A stretch of DNA of 64,000 nucleotides from Sphingomonas sp. Leaf67. Lineage in GTDB: Bacteria; Pseudomonadota; Alphaproteobacteria; Sphingomonadales; Sphingomonadaceae. The notes beneath the pieces are model-generated. The model ran no database searches, was not told the DNA's origin, and saw only the letters and a program-made list of their open reading frames with translations. The number at the start of each line of letters is the position of its first letter. Within the stretch, counting starts at the first letter, position 1. The stretch lies in NCBI RefSeq assembly GCF_001421965.1, contig NZ_LMLP01000020.1, positions 103,423-167,422 on the forward strand, given 5' to 3'. Positions 43,004-52,455 of this stretch are shown piece by piece. The translations under genes were made by a program, and so were the position numbers.

Positions 43004-43867
43004 ATGAATCAGGATTGGCCACGCTGCCCGATCTGCGGCAACGCCAACTGGCACGACCGCGCGCTGCCCGAATGCACCCATTGCGGGTTGGCGGTCGCCG
43101 ATCTGGCCTTTGACCCGGTCGCGCTTCGCGCGGCGGTCGCCGACCATCTGCGCGGCGGCACGCCCGAACGCGGATTCGCGCTTTCCCCCCATGCCCGTCG
43201 CAACGCCGCATGGGCGCTGGGACTGATCGACGGCAAACCGGCGACACCGCAGCCGCACGCCGTGACGCTTGGCATGATCGCCCGTGCCGGCGAAGCCGAC
43301 GGGGTCGCGGCGATGCTGACGGGGTTGCGTTCCGACTTTCCCCGCGCGATCGTCCTGCTCGACGGCACGGTCGACGACGCGGCGGCGCTGGCCGGACGGG
43401 TGCCATGGGCGCGGATCGTCGCCCATCCGCTGAACGGCGACTTTGCCGCGCAACGCAACCGGGTGCAGGCATCGGCGACCGGCTGGATCCTGCAACTGGA
43501 TACCGACGAACGGCCCGATGCCGCGCTGCTGACGTCTCTCGGCTGGCTCACCGCAGCGGCCGATCGCGACGGGCTGCAGTCGCTAGGCTTGGCGCGCCGC
43601 AACCGGGTCGACGGGGTACCATCGGCGCTGTGGCCCGACATCCAGTACCGGCTGAACCGGGCCGAGGTCCGCTTCGCCGGCATCGTCCATGAACGCCCGG
43701 TGGTGGCGTTCGAACGCACCTCGCTCGCGCTGGCCGGGGCGATCGACCATTTTCTCAGCCGGTCGCGCGTCCTCGAACGGTCGCGCGTTTACGAAGCCAT
43801 GTCGACCGGTGCCGGCCGCCCGAGCGACGAGGCGGCCCTGCTCCGCCCGTTCGCCGCCGCGACATAG
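43004..43867 (+). CDS. GT2-like glycosyltransferase with N-terminal zinc ribbon
   Basis: A 287-residue protein. The first 25 residues contain two CxxC pairs (CPICG and CTHCG), a small zinc ribbon. A GT-A-like domain follows, with the core FAAQRNRVQASATGWILQLDTDERPD in which DTDE is the metal-binding site (about residue 165). This resembles the WaaE/KdtX group. The donor and acceptor are unknown. Its 3' end overlaps the opposing glycosyltransferase gene by 79 bases; both frames look real. Confidence 0.75.
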   Translation: MNQDWPRCPICGNANWHDRALPECTHCGLAVADLAFDPVALRAAVADHLRGGTPERGFALSPHARRNAAWALGLIDGKPATPQPHAVTLGMIARAGEADGVAAMLTGLRSDFPRAIVLLDGTVDDAAALAGRVPWARIVAHPLNGDFAAQRNRVQASATGWILQLDTDERPDAALLTSLGWLTAAADRDGLQSLGLARRNRVDGVPSALWPDIQYRLNRAEVRFAGIVHERPVVAFERTSLALAGAIDHFLSRSRVLERSRVYEAMSTGAGRPSDEAALLRPFAAAT

Positions 43868-45009
43868 GCCGCCGCCGTCTCCACCGCGAGGCCGGCGCGG
43901 GTGAACCGCCCCGCCGCCACCCTTGCCGCCGCCGACAGCGCCAGCCGCAGCGCATCATCGCACAGCATCCGCCGCAAGACCGCGCCCAGCGCGATGGCCG
44001 TGCAATCCTGCGCCAGCAATCCCGCGCCGCTGCTGCCGACGAACAGCCTCGCGCTCGGGTCCTCGCCGCACGCCGCGATCGGTCGGCCGAACGTCATCGC
44101 CTCCTGATAGACCAGCCCGAAACTCTCGTAGCGCGACGGCGCGACGACGATATCCGCCGCCGCCAGCGCGGCGTGGAGCGCATCGTCCTCGACCCGGTGA
44201 TGGATGTCGATCCGCCGGAGCGCCGCCGGCGGCAACCCGTCGAGTTCGTGGCGGTGCAGCCCGATCATCGTCAGCCGGAACTCGGGCAGCGTGCCGGCAT
44301 CGGCCTCCGCCGCCAGCGCGGGCAGCGCACCGATCAGCGCATCGGTTCCCTTGCGCGGTTCGTTGCGCCCGACGAACAACATGCGTAGCGGGGCATTGCC
44401 CGGCGGATAGAGCGCGGCCTGTCCGGCCGCCACGATCGCGGGCGGCAGGCTCAGCCCGATCACGGCATGTCCCGGCCCCGGCGGCACCGTGCCGTACAGC
44501 GCCGCGACCTTCGCACCATGCGCTTCGGTATTGGAGATCAGGCCGGCGGACTGCCGCGCCGACAGCGCCTCCAGCGCGACCGCCGCCCACCGGTCGATCC
44601 GGTCGCGCAGGGTGCGGGGCCGCCCAGCGCTGGTCGCGACCGGCGTCGAATTGCGGGTGACCAGCGGCACCGGCCCGGTGAGCGCGACCCACAGCCCCGG
44701 CGCATACCAGTTGGTCGCCTCGACCACGTCGAACGGCCGCTCGGCATGCAGCCGCCGCACCGTCCGCGCGATCATCGCCGGGCCGCACGCATGACCGATG
44801 CCGGGCCAGCGCCGCAACCGGGCCAGCCAGCCATCGACCTGCGCGCCGATCACCTCGACCGCGCCGTCCATGCTGCGGTCGCGGCGGTCCATCGTCACGA
44901 CGCGGACGTCATGTCCCGCCTCGGCCAGCGCCTGCGCAATCTCCTGCGCAGCGCGCGACAGGCCGCTCTTTTCGGGGGGATAGGCCCAGCTGATCAGCCC
45001 GACCCTCAC
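43789..45009 (-). CDS. GT4 family glycosyltransferase
   Basis: A 406-residue GT-B enzyme. It starts VGLISWAYPPEKSGL with the N-terminal glycine-rich loop. LFVGRNEPRKGTDALI begins the second Rossmann domain, and PSRYESFGLVYQEAMTFG holds the E-x7-E donor-binding motif. GTG 45009 overlaps the next upstream gene by four bases. With the gene at 45006-46070 it forms a leftward pair divergent from the sucrose-phosphate synthase genes. Confidence 0.88.
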   Translation of the reverse strand: MRVGLISWAYPPEKSGLSRAAQEIAQALAEAGHDVRVVTMDRRDRSMDGAVEVIGAQVDGWLARLRRWPGIGHACGPAMIARTVRRLHAERPFDVVEATNWYAPGLWVALTGPVPLVTRNSTPVATSAGRPRTLRDRIDRWAAVALEALSARQSAGLISNTEAHGAKVAALYGTVPPGPGHAVIGLSLPPAIVAAGQAALYPPGNAPLRMLFVGRNEPRKGTDALIGALPALAAEADAGTLPEFRLTMIGLHRHELDGLPPAALRRIDIHHRVEDDALHAALAAADIVVAPSRYESFGLVYQEAMTFGRPIAACGEDPSARLFVGSSGAGLLAQDCTAIALGAVLRRMLCDDALRLALSAAARVAAGRFTRAGLAVETAAAYVAAANGRSRAASSLGRPAPVDMAS

Positions 45010-46070
45010 GCCACCGCCCCATGCGCCAGCGCGATCCGTTGCCGGTACAGCGCCACATACTCCGCCGCCATGCGCGTCGCGGTGAAGCGCGCCTCGAACC
45101 GTTCGCGCACCTTTGCCCGGTCGAGCGTATCGATGCGCGCCAGCGCCGCGATCGCCTCGTCCTCGTTCCTGACGACGAAGCCGGTGACGCCGTTGTCGAC
45201 GACCTCGCGCACGCTGCCGCGATCCCATGCGATCACCGGCGTCCCGCAGGCCATCGCCTCGATCATCACCAGCCCGAAGGGTTCGGGCCAGTCGATCGGG
45301 AACAGCAGCGCCGCCGCCTCGCCCAACAACGCCTGTTTGGCGCGGTCGTCGACCTCGCCGACATGTTCGGCATCGTTGCCCAGCAATGGTGCGACCCGTT
45401 CGTCGAAATAGCGCGGATTGCCGACATCGATGCCCCCGGCCAGCCGGATCGACCGCCCGGCGGCGCGCGCGACGCGGATCGCGACATCGGGCCGCTTCTG
45501 GTCGGTCATCCGCCCGATAAAGGCGACTCCCGGCCCACCCGGACCGGCCGAGAACCGCTCGGCTGGAATGCCGTGATGCACCACGCCCGCGCGGTTGGCG
45601 CGCGGCAGGTCGCGCGCCTGCGCCGCCGAGATCGCGACGACCGGCAATTCGGGAAAGCTGTGGAAGAACAGCTTGCGGTCGAGCTCGTCCAGCCGCCAGT
45701 GGACCGTCGTCACGCTCTGCCCTATCCGCTTGCCCAGCACCGCGGCATGGGCGAACTCGCCATGGCAATGGACGATGTCGAATTCGTGGCAGTGCTGCGC
45801 CAGCAGCCCCAGCTGCGCCGCCTCCAGCGCGGCGGGCACTCCCGGCGCGACCGGACCGTGATAGGCCTGCAACGCCTGCAGGCTGGGATGCGCCGACAGA
45901 TGGCGGGCGGTGGTCACGCTGTCGCTCGGGGCGATCAGCGTCACGTGATGGCCCATCGCCATCAACGCCTCGGTCAGGTCGGACACGACCCGTTCGGTCC
46001 CGCCCGTCCTGCCCGGTGGCGTGGGGTAGATGACGGGGGCGATCTGCGCGATCCGAAGCGGGGATACCAT
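45006..46070 (-). CDS. GT4 family glycosyltransferase
   Basis: A 354-residue GT-B glycosyltransferase with IAQIAPVIYPTPPGRTGGTE at the N-terminus, VAFIGRMTDQKRPD at the second domain and the donor motif EPFGLVMIEAMACGTPV. It is of the type used for exopolysaccharide or compatible-solute glycosides. It is divergent from the sucrose-phosphate synthase gene across an 82-base intergenic region that must hold both promoters. Confidence 0.9.
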   Translation of the reverse strand: MVSPLRIAQIAPVIYPTPPGRTGGTERVVSDLTEALMAMGHHVTLIAPSDSVTTARHLSAHPSLQALQAYHGPVAPGVPAALEAAQLGLLAQHCHEFDIVHCHGEFAHAAVLGKRIGQSVTTVHWRLDELDRKLFFHSFPELPVVAISAAQARDLPRANRAGVVHHGIPAERFSAGPGGPGVAFIGRMTDQKRPDVAIRVARAAGRSIRLAGGIDVGNPRYFDERVAPLLGNDAEHVGEVDDRAKQALLGEAAALLFPIDWPEPFGLVMIEAMACGTPVIAWDRGSVREVVDNGVTGFVVRNEDEAIAALARIDTLDRAKVRERFEARFTATRMAAEYVALYRQRIALAHGAVA

Positions 46071-46152
46071 CGTCCACCGGAACCAAGCGAAAGCCGAACG
46101 GTTCCTGTGAAGACGGTCACAAGTCCGTATTTTTTAACGGGAAAGTTCCGTA

Positions 46153-48225
46153 ATGTTCATCCTCCATCTCGCGCTTCAGGGCTGTCTTCGTGCGCACGAG
46201 GTGGAATATGGCGTCACTGCCGATACCGGCGGCCACATCCGCTACCTCCTTGATCTTGTTGCCGCGACCGGTCGGAACGATGCGATCACCCGGACCGATA
46301 TCGTCACCCGCGCCTTTCGCGGCGGCGCGCTCGGCGATGGCTATTGGCACGCGGTGGAGCCGATCGACGACACGACGCGCATCGTCCGCCTGCGTTCGGC
46401 CAGCGACGCCTATCTGCCCAAGGAAGCCCTGTGGCGCGAACAGGACAGCATGGTCGACGCGCTGGTCGCGCATATCGAGGGGCTGGACCGTCGCCCCGAC
46501 CTGATCCACGCCCATTATGCCGATGCCGGCGCGGTGGCGGCGGCGGTCAAGGCGCGGCTGGGCATCCCCTATCTCTTCACCGCCCACTCACTGGGACGCG
46601 TCAAGCGCATCGCTTTTGGCACCGACTGTGCAGAGACGCAGGGGCTGGAGCGCCGCATCGCCATCGAAGACCGCGCGATCGCCGATGCCGACGCGATCAT
46701 CGCTTCGTCCCGCGACGAGGCGGAGGTGCAATATGCCGGCTATGCCAGCTATGATCCCGGCCGCATCCGCATCATCCCGCCGGGCAGCGATCTGGCGATG
46801 TTCGCGGGCACCTGTACCGATCCGATGGTCGATGCGCGGATCGACCGCTTCCTCGCCGATCCGTCGAAGCCGGTGATCCTCGCGCTGGCCCGCCCGGTCA
46901 GCAAGAAGAACCTCGCCGCGCTGGTCCATGCCTATGGCCGCTGCCCCGCGCTTCAGACCGCCGCCAATCTGGTGATCGTCGCCGGCACCCGCGACGATCC
47001 GCGCAGCCTCGAACCCGAACTGGCCGGCAACATGGCCGAACTGTTCGCGCTGATCGACCGCTACGACCTGTACGGATCGGTCGCGATCCCCAAGACCCAT
47101 GCCCCGCACGAAGTCCCCGCCATCTATGCCCATGCCCGCGCGCGGCGCGGCATCTTCGTCAACCCGGCGCTCAACGAACCCTTCGGACTGACGCTGCTGG
47201 AGGCGGCGGCGTCGGGCCTGCCCCTCGTCGCGACCGACAGCGGCGGGCCGAACGACATTATCGAGGGGTGCGGCAACGGCATCCTCGTCGACCCGCGCGA
47301 TCCACAGGCGATCGGTCGGGCGATGCTGACCATCCTGTCCGACGATGCGCTGTGGGATCGCTATTCGCGCGCCGGGGCGACCGCCGCCGACCTGTACGAC
47401 TGGGACGGGCATGTCGCGCGCTATGCCGAACTGGCGCAGGCGGTGATCGCCCCGCCCGCCCCGGTCGCGGAAACCCCGCGCCTGTTGCTGGTCTCCGACA
47501 TCGACAACACGCTGCTGGGCGAATCCGAAGCGGCGCAGGCGTTCAACCTGTGGCACGGCGACCAGCACGACATGCTGTTCGGCATCGCCACCGGACGCAG
47601 CCTGCACAGCGCGCTGGCGATCCTTGCCCAGAATCAGGTCGCGCCGCCCGCCGTCATGATTACCTCGGTCGGCTCCGAAATCTATCACCGTGCCCATGGC
47701 GGCATCTATGTCCGCGACGATACGTGGACGGCGACGATCGATGCCGGCTGGGACCGGGCGGCGATCGGCGCGCTGCTCGCCGCACAGTCCGACCTGCGCC
47801 CGCAAAGCCCGCTCGAACAGCGCAGTCACAAATTGAGCTACTTCACCGCCGGCGAAACCGACATCGCCCAGCGGGTCCGCGACCTGCTCGCCGATGCCGG
47901 TTTCGCCGCCTCGGTGATCCACAGCCATGGCCGCTATCTCGACATCCTGCCGCTCGCCGCGTCGAAGGGGACGGCGGTCGAGTATGTCCGCCAGCAGGCG
48001 GGGATGCGCCGCGATCAGGTGATCGTCGCCGGCGACAGCGGCAACGACGTCGAAATGCTGCGCGCCTGCGCCCATGCGATCATCGTCGGCAATTATTCGG
48101 ACGGCCTCGCAGAGCGTCCCGACCTCGCCCACAGCTATGTCGCGCGGCGCGGCTATGCCTTCGGGATCATGGAGGGGGTCGCCCATTTCCGGGGGCAGCC
48201 GGTGCAGCAGCGCCTGTCGGCGTGA
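46153..48225 (+). CDS. Bifunctional sucrose-phosphate synthase/sucrose-phosphatase
   Basis: A 690-residue fusion. Residues 1-430 are a GT4 synthase with DTGGHIRYLLDL, LIHAHYADAG, FTAHSLGRVKR and the donor motif NEPFGLTLLEAAASG. Residues about 445-690 are a HAD phosphatase with SDIDNTLLG (nucleophile Asp) and GDSGNDVEML. This is the bacterial SPS-SPP arrangement that makes sucrose from UDP- or ADP-glucose and fructose-6-phosphate. Sucrose may serve as a compatible solute or as acceptor for the neighbouring glycosyltransferases. It overlaps the next gene by four bases (GTGA). Confidence 0.93.
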   Translation: MFILHLALQGCLRAHEVEYGVTADTGGHIRYLLDLVAATGRNDAITRTDIVTRAFRGGALGDGYWHAVEPIDDTTRIVRLRSASDAYLPKEALWREQDSMVDALVAHIEGLDRRPDLIHAHYADAGAVAAAVKARLGIPYLFTAHSLGRVKRIAFGTDCAETQGLERRIAIEDRAIADADAIIASSRDEAEVQYAGYASYDPGRIRIIPPGSDLAMFAGTCTDPMVDARIDRFLADPSKPVILALARPVSKKNLAALVHAYGRCPALQTAANLVIVAGTRDDPRSLEPELAGNMAELFALIDRYDLYGSVAIPKTHAPHEVPAIYAHARARRGIFVNPALNEPFGLTLLEAAASGLPLVATDSGGPNDIIEGCGNGILVDPRDPQAIGRAMLTILSDDALWDRYSRAGATAADLYDWDGHVARYAELAQAVIAPPAPVAETPRLLLVSDIDNTLLGESEAAQAFNLWHGDQHDMLFGIATGRSLHSALAILAQNQVAPPAVMITSVGSEIYHRAHGGIYVRDDTWTATIDAGWDRAAIGALLAAQSDLRPQSPLEQRSHKLSYFTAGETDIAQRVRDLLADAGFAASVIHSHGRYLDILPLAASKGTAVEYVRQQAGMRRDQVIVAGDSGNDVEMLRACAHAIIVGNYSDGLAERPDLAHSYVARRGYAFGIMEGVAHFRGQPVQQRLSA

Positions 48226-49055
48226 TCTCGGTCTGCACGCTGGTGCGCGGGCGGACCGCGCACCTCGCCAACCTGTTGTCGGGCATCGCCGCGCAGACCC
48301 GCGCCCCCGACGAGCTGGTCATCGCCTATATGCAGGATGCCGCACCCGCCGGCCTGCCCGATCCAAGGGTGCCGGTGCGCGAGGTATTCGTGCCCGGCGA
48401 CCCGATGCCGCTGGCCGAGGCGCGCAATGCGGCAGCCCTGGCGGCGCGCGGCGATAGCCTGATCTTCCTCGATGTCGACTGCATCCCGTCACCGTCGCTG
48501 GTCGCCCGCTATGCCGAGGTGCTCGACGATCGTCCCGCCTGCTATCTGGGCGAGGTCCGCTACCTGCCGCCCGGCACGGTCGATCTGGCGCAGGCGGTCC
48601 GCCATCCGGCCAAGCCGGCGCTTGCCGATGACGAAGTCCGCCCTGTGCCGAGCCATGGCGAGCTATGGGGCCTGTCCTTCGCCCTGCCGCGCAGCGCCTG
48701 GGATGCGGCGGGCGGCATGGACACCGGCTATGTCGGCTATGGCGGGGAGGAGACCGACTTCGCATGGGCGCTGGCGGCGGCGGGCGTGCCGATGGCATGG
48801 GTCGGCGGCGCGGTCGCATGGCATCAGCATCATGCGGTTCATGTCCCGCCGTTGCATCAATTCGACGCGATCCTGCGCAACGCCACCCGCTTCCGCGCGC
48901 GCTGGGGGCGGTGGTGCATGGACTATTGGCTGGGGCAATTCGCCGACGCCGGGCTGATCCGCTGGTCGCCCGATGCCGATACGATCGCGGTGCTGCGGCA
49001 TCCGACCCCGGCCGAAATTGCCGCCAGCCACCGCCGCGACGCGCTGTTCAGCTAA
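48222..49055 (+). CDS. GT2/galactosyltransferase-like glycosyltransferase
   Basis: A 277-residue GT-A enzyme. It starts ISVCTLVRGRTAHL, has LIFLDVDCIPS (metal-binding DVD) and a C-terminal GYVGYGGEETDFAWAL motif like the acidic end domain of galactosyltransferases (Glyco_transf_7C). It is translationally coupled to the sucrose-phosphate synthase by a GTGA overlap, so its acceptor may be sucrose or a related phosphate. The coupling is seen; the acceptor is inference. Confidence 0.87.
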   Translation: MISVCTLVRGRTAHLANLLSGIAAQTRAPDELVIAYMQDAAPAGLPDPRVPVREVFVPGDPMPLAEARNAAALAARGDSLIFLDVDCIPSPSLVARYAEVLDDRPACYLGEVRYLPPGTVDLAQAVRHPAKPALADDEVRPVPSHGELWGLSFALPRSAWDAAGGMDTGYVGYGGEETDFAWALAAAGVPMAWVGGAVAWHQHHAVHVPPLHQFDAILRNATRFRARWGRWCMDYWLGQFADAGLIRWSPDADTIAVLRHPTPAEIAASHRRDALFS

Positions 49056-49110
49056 CGGGTACCGATCGGGCTGGACGGAAGCATCGCTGTCTGAGGGTGA
49101 CAGCACCCAC

Positions 49111-49203
49111 CACCGTACCCCCGCGCAGGCGGGGGTCCAGGGTCCCGCACGCAAGCGGTTGTTTTGCTTGGCTCCGGCCCCCCGCCTGCGCGGCGGCACG
49201 GTG
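49111..49203. repeat. GC-rich palindromic repeat pair (REP/BIME-like)
   Basis: Two near-complementary units (CACCGTACCCCCGCGCAGGC at 49111 and its counterpart ending at 49203) face each other across about 40 bases. Each unit holds its own hairpin (CCCCCGC GCAG GCGGGGG). Units of this kind are scattered through sphingomonad genomes. It follows the glycosyltransferase gene and may terminate or stabilise its mRNA. Confidence 0.6.
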
Positions 49204-49345
49204 CATCAGCGGTTGAGCTCGCGACTTGCCCAGAGGTCTTGATCGTACCCCGGCAACGATAGCAACGGACCGGCCCGCCTCGGCCCACCCGGCTTTCCTA
49301 CAACGAACCGTTCTGGTTACGTTCTCCATCCAACAGGAGGACAAT

Positions 49346-49897
49346 ATGGACGCGACCCCATTGATCGAAGACGTCATCGACCGCGAAGGCGGCTATGTCG
49401 ACCACCCCGCCGATCGCGGCGGTCCGACCCGGTTCGGCATTACCCAGGCCGTCGCCCGCGCCGAAGGATATACCGGCCCGATCCGCGAACTGCCGCGCGC
49501 CGCCGCCGCTACCGTCTACCGTCGCCGCTACTGGCAGGCCCCGGCCTTCGACCGCGTCGCGTCGCGCGCGCCCGCTCTTGCCGCCGAACTGTTCGACACC
49601 GGCGTCAACATGGGACCGGCGGTCGCCGCGACCTTCCTGCAACGCGTGCTCAACGCCCTGAACCGTGAGCAGCGCGACTGGGCCGACATCGCGGTCGATG
49701 GCACCATCGGCGCGAAAACGTTGCACGCGCTCGACACCCTGCTCGCCACGCGCGGCCCGGGTGCCGAAGCAGTTTTGGTCAAGGCGATCAACGCCTTGCA
49801 GGGCGAACGCTATCTCCGCCTCGCCGAAACGCGTCCCGCCAGCGAAGCCTTTCTCTACGGCTGGCTGGCCCACCGCGTCGATACGTCGCGAGTGTGA
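49346..49897 (+). CDS. GH108-type endolysin (N-acetylmuramidase)
   Basis: A 183-residue lysozyme-like protein with the catalytic motif REGGYVDHPADRGGPTRFGIT (glutamate in REGGY, about residue 14) of glycoside hydrolase 108. It also has ELFDTGVNMG and a C-terminal peptidoglycan-binding-like part. There is no signal peptide, as expected of an enzyme released by a holin. A perfect AGGAGG site precedes the ATG. The holin gene follows 32 bases later. The pair resembles the lysis genes of gene transfer agents. Confidence 0.88.
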   Translation: MDATPLIEDVIDREGGYVDHPADRGGPTRFGITQAVARAEGYTGPIRELPRAAAATVYRRRYWQAPAFDRVASRAPALAAELFDTGVNMGPAVAATFLQRVLNALNREQRDWADIAVDGTIGAKTLHALDTLLATRGPGAEAVLVKAINALQGERYLRLAETRPASEAFLYGWLAHRVDTSRV

Positions 49898-49929
49898 CCT
49901 TTGTGACCTTTGAACCTGTGGGAGGACTT

Positions 49930-50337
49930 ATGCTCGACACCCTGATCGCGCCGATCGCGGCGCTGCTCGACAAGCTGATTCCCGACCCCCGCGCGAGGGA
50001 CGCCGCCAAGCTCGAACTGCTCAAACTCGAAGGGAGCGCCGATCTCGAACGGGTAAAGGCGCAACTCTCGGCGATCGTGGCGGAGGCGCAGTCGACCGAT
50101 CCGTGGACCTCGCGCGCGCGTCCCGGCTTCCTCTACGTCATGTACGCGCTGCTGCTCTGGGCGATCCCGATGGGCCTGATCTCGGCGGTCCAGCCCGCCA
50201 TGGCCGAGAGCATCGCCCGCGGCATGACCGCCTATCTGCGCGGCATTCCGGAGGAATTGTACGCACTCTTCGGCACGGGTTACTTGGGCTACACCGCTGC
50301 ACGGGCATGGGGGAAGGCGAAGGGCGTGGAACGCTAA
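49930..50337 (+). CDS. GTA-type three-TM holin
   Basis: A 135-residue protein with an N-terminal amphipathic part ([20 protein letters not shown]) and a charged helix. The conserved [21 protein letters not shown] block of the GTA holin family begins at about residue 57, followed by further hydrophobic segments. It would permeabilise the inner membrane for the endolysin encoded just upstream. A GGAGGA site precedes the ATG. Confidence 0.85.
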   Translation: MLDTLIAPIAALLDKLIPDPRARDAAKLELLKLEGSADLERVKAQLSAIVAEAQSTDPWTSRARPGFLYVMYALLLWAIPMGLISAVQPAMAESIARGMTAYLRGIPEELYALFGTGYLGYTAARAWGKAKGVER

Positions 50338-50340
50338 AAT

Positions 50341-50462
50341 CCTCCCCGGCACGGGGAGGGGGACCAGCAAAGCTGGTGGAGGGGGGATCTCCCCACACGG
50401 AACGACAGCGTTCGCGACCGCCCCTCCACCACCCCCGCTTGCACCGGCGAACCCCCTCCCCA
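50341..50462. repeat. Composite GC-rich inverted repeat
   Basis: The left half contains two hairpins (CCTCCCCGgcaCGGGGAGG and ACCAGCaaaGCTGGT), and the right half is an imperfect inverted copy ending CGAACCCCCTCCCC. This is a common type of intergenic repeat in alphaproteobacteria. It fills the space between the holin gene and hslV. Confidence 0.65.
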
Positions 50463-50473
50463 TATCCGCGCCC

Positions 50474-51025
50474 ATGAGCAAAGAGACGGTGTGGCACGGC
50501 ACCACCATTGTATCCGTGCGTCGCGGCGGTCGGGTGGTGATCGCGGGGGATGGGCAGGTTTCGGCCGGACAGACGGTCATGAAACCCAATGCGCGCAAGG
50601 TCCGCCCGCTGGGCGATGGCAAGGTGATCGCGGGCTTCGCCGGTGCCACCGCCGACGCCTTCACCCTGTTCGAACGGCTGGAGGCGAAGCTGGAACGCCA
50701 TCAGGGCCAGCTGCTGCGCGCCGCCGTCGAGCTGGCCAAGGACTGGCGCACCGACAAGTTCCTCCGCAATCTGGAGGCGATGCTGATCGTCGCCGACAAG
50801 GACGTGACGCTGGTCGTCACCGGCAATGGCGACGTGCTCGAACCCGAAGCCGGCATCGCCGCGATTGGTTCGGGCGGTAATTTCGCCCTCGCCGCCGCCC
50901 GCGCGCTGTCAGATTATGAAGGCGACGCGGAGAAGGTCGCGCGCAAGGCCTTGGCCATCGCCGCCGAACTCTGCGTCTACACCAACGATCGCGTCACCCT
51001 CGAAGCGCTCGACAGCGCGAACTGA
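50474..51025 (+). CDS. hslV: HslV proteasome-like peptidase
   Basis: A 183-residue subunit of the HslVU protease. The active-site threonine is Thr10, after the propeptide SKETVWHG, giving the mature N-terminus TTIVSVRR. The nine-residue propeptide is usual in alphaproteobacteria. Further family signatures are [20 protein letters not shown] (begins at GDGQV) and [16 protein letters not shown]. It is followed by hslU after 10 bases. Confidence 0.97.
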   Translation: MSKETVWHGTTIVSVRRGGRVVIAGDGQVSAGQTVMKPNARKVRPLGDGKVIAGFAGATADAFTLFERLEAKLERHQGQLLRAAVELAKDWRTDKFLRNLEAMLIVADKDVTLVVTGNGDVLEPEAGIAAIGSGGNFALAAARALSDYEGDAEKVARKALAIAAELCVYTNDRVTLEALDSAN

Positions 51026-51035
51026 CGGACATCCC

Positions 51036-52334
51036 ATGCAAGACAATCTGACGCCCAAGGCGATCGTCGCCGCGCTCGACGCGCATATCATCGGCCAGCA
51101 GGACGCCAAGCGCGCCGTCGCCGTGGCGCTGCGCAACCGCTGGCGTCGCCAGCAGCTCAGCCCCGACCTGCGCGACGAGGTGTCCCCAAAGAACATCCTG
51201 ATGATCGGGCCCACCGGCTGCGGCAAGACCGAGATCAGCCGCCGTCTGGCGAAGCTCGCCGACGCGCCGTTCGTGAAGGTCGAGGCGACCAAGTTCACCG
51301 AGGTCGGCTATGTCGGCCGCGACGTCGAACAGATCGCCCGCGACCTGGTCGAGGAAGCGATCCGGCTGGAGCGCGAACGCCGCCGCGTCGCGGTGAAGGA
51401 CAAGGCCGAGGAAGCGGCAATGGCCCGCCTACTCGACGCACTGACCGGCAAGGGTGCCAGCGAGGCGACCCGCGAAGCCTTCCGCCAGCGCTTCGCGGAC
51501 GGCCATCTCGACGACAAGGAAGTCGAGCTCGAACTCGACGCCGCGCCGCAGATGCCGTTCGAAATTCCCGGCGCCGCGCCACAGATGATCAACCTGTCCG
51601 AGATGATGGGCAAGGCGTTCGGCGGCGGCCAGCAGAAGCGCCGCAAGCTGACCGTCCGCGCCGCATGGGACAAGCTGGTCGAGGAAGAGGCCGACAAGCG
51701 CCTCGACCAGGACGAGGTCAGCCGCGTCGCGCTGGCGGACGCGGAGGCGAACGGCATCGTGTTCCTTGACGAGATCGACAAGATCGCGGTCAGCGACGGG
51801 CGCGGCGGCGGATCGATCAGCCGCGAAGGTGTGCAGCGCGATCTGCTGCCGCTGATCGAGGGGACGACGGTCGCCACCAAATACGGCCCCATGAAGACCG
51901 ACCACGTCCTCTTCATCGCCAGCGGCGCGTTCCATGTCGCCAAGCCCAGCGACCTGCTGCCCGAATTACAGGGTCGCCTGCCGATTCGCGTCGAACTGAA
52001 GGGGCTGACCGAAGCGGATTTCATCGCGATCCTGTCGGATACCAAGGCGTCGCTGCCGGCCCAGTATCGCGCGCTGCTGGCGACCGAACAGGTCAGCATC
52101 GACTTCACCGACGACGGCATCGCCGCCGTCGCCCGGATCGCAGCGGAGGTGAATGCGGAAATCGAGAATATCGGTGCCCGGCGCTTGCAGACGGTCATGG
52201 AAAAGCTGCTCGAAGAGGTCAGCTTCGACGCCGAGGATCGCGCGGGACAGGCGGTGACGATCGACGCCGCCTATGTCGACAAACAGCTGGCGAGCATCGC
52301 GCGCAACACCGACCTCAGCCGTTACGTGCTGTAA
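51036..52334 (+). CDS. hslU: HslU unfoldase ATPase
   Basis: A 432-residue AAA+ unfoldase partner of HslV. It has the Walker [13 protein letters not shown], the pore motif GYVGRDVE and Walker [13 protein letters not shown]. The C-terminal NTDLSRYVL tail inserts into HslV. Heat-shock control is known for the family but no heat-shock promoter is obvious before hslV. Confidence 0.97.
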   Translation: MQDNLTPKAIVAALDAHIIGQQDAKRAVAVALRNRWRRQQLSPDLRDEVSPKNILMIGPTGCGKTEISRRLAKLADAPFVKVEATKFTEVGYVGRDVEQIARDLVEEAIRLERERRRVAVKDKAEEAAMARLLDALTGKGASEATREAFRQRFADGHLDDKEVELELDAAPQMPFEIPGAAPQMINLSEMMGKAFGGGQQKRRKLTVRAAWDKLVEEEADKRLDQDEVSRVALADAEANGIVFLDEIDKIAVSDGRGGGSISREGVQRDLLPLIEGTTVATKYGPMKTDHVLFIASGAFHVAKPSDLLPELQGRLPIRVELKGLTEADFIAILSDTKASLPAQYRALLATEQVSIDFTDDGIAAVARIAAEVNAEIENIGARRLQTVMEKLLEEVSFDAEDRAGQAVTIDAAYVDKQLASIARNTDLSRYVL

Positions 52335-52337
52335 GAG

Positions 52338-52424
52338 GTTCTCGACAAGCTCGAACTGAACGGGGTGGCCGGGAACCCGCGCCACCTTCCGTTCGGTTCG
52401 AGCAGCTTCGAGCTTGTCGAGAAC
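52338..52424. repeat. Imperfect inverted repeat after hslU
   Basis: GTTCTCGACAAGCTCGAAC at 52338 pairs with CGAGCTTGTCGAGAAC ending at 52424, with an extra ten-base segment in the right arm. This is the TTCTCGACAAGCTCG type of dispersed repeat seen in many sphingomonads. It may also serve as terminator for hslVU. Confidence 0.6.
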
Positions 52425-52455
52425 GGGGTGCCTAAGGCACCCGGTTCCCCACAGC

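Noticed and set aside
46588..48186. 532-aa minus-strand open frame inside the sucrose-phosphate synthase gene
   Set aside because: Shadow with low-complexity composition; the plus strand encodes both enzyme domains.
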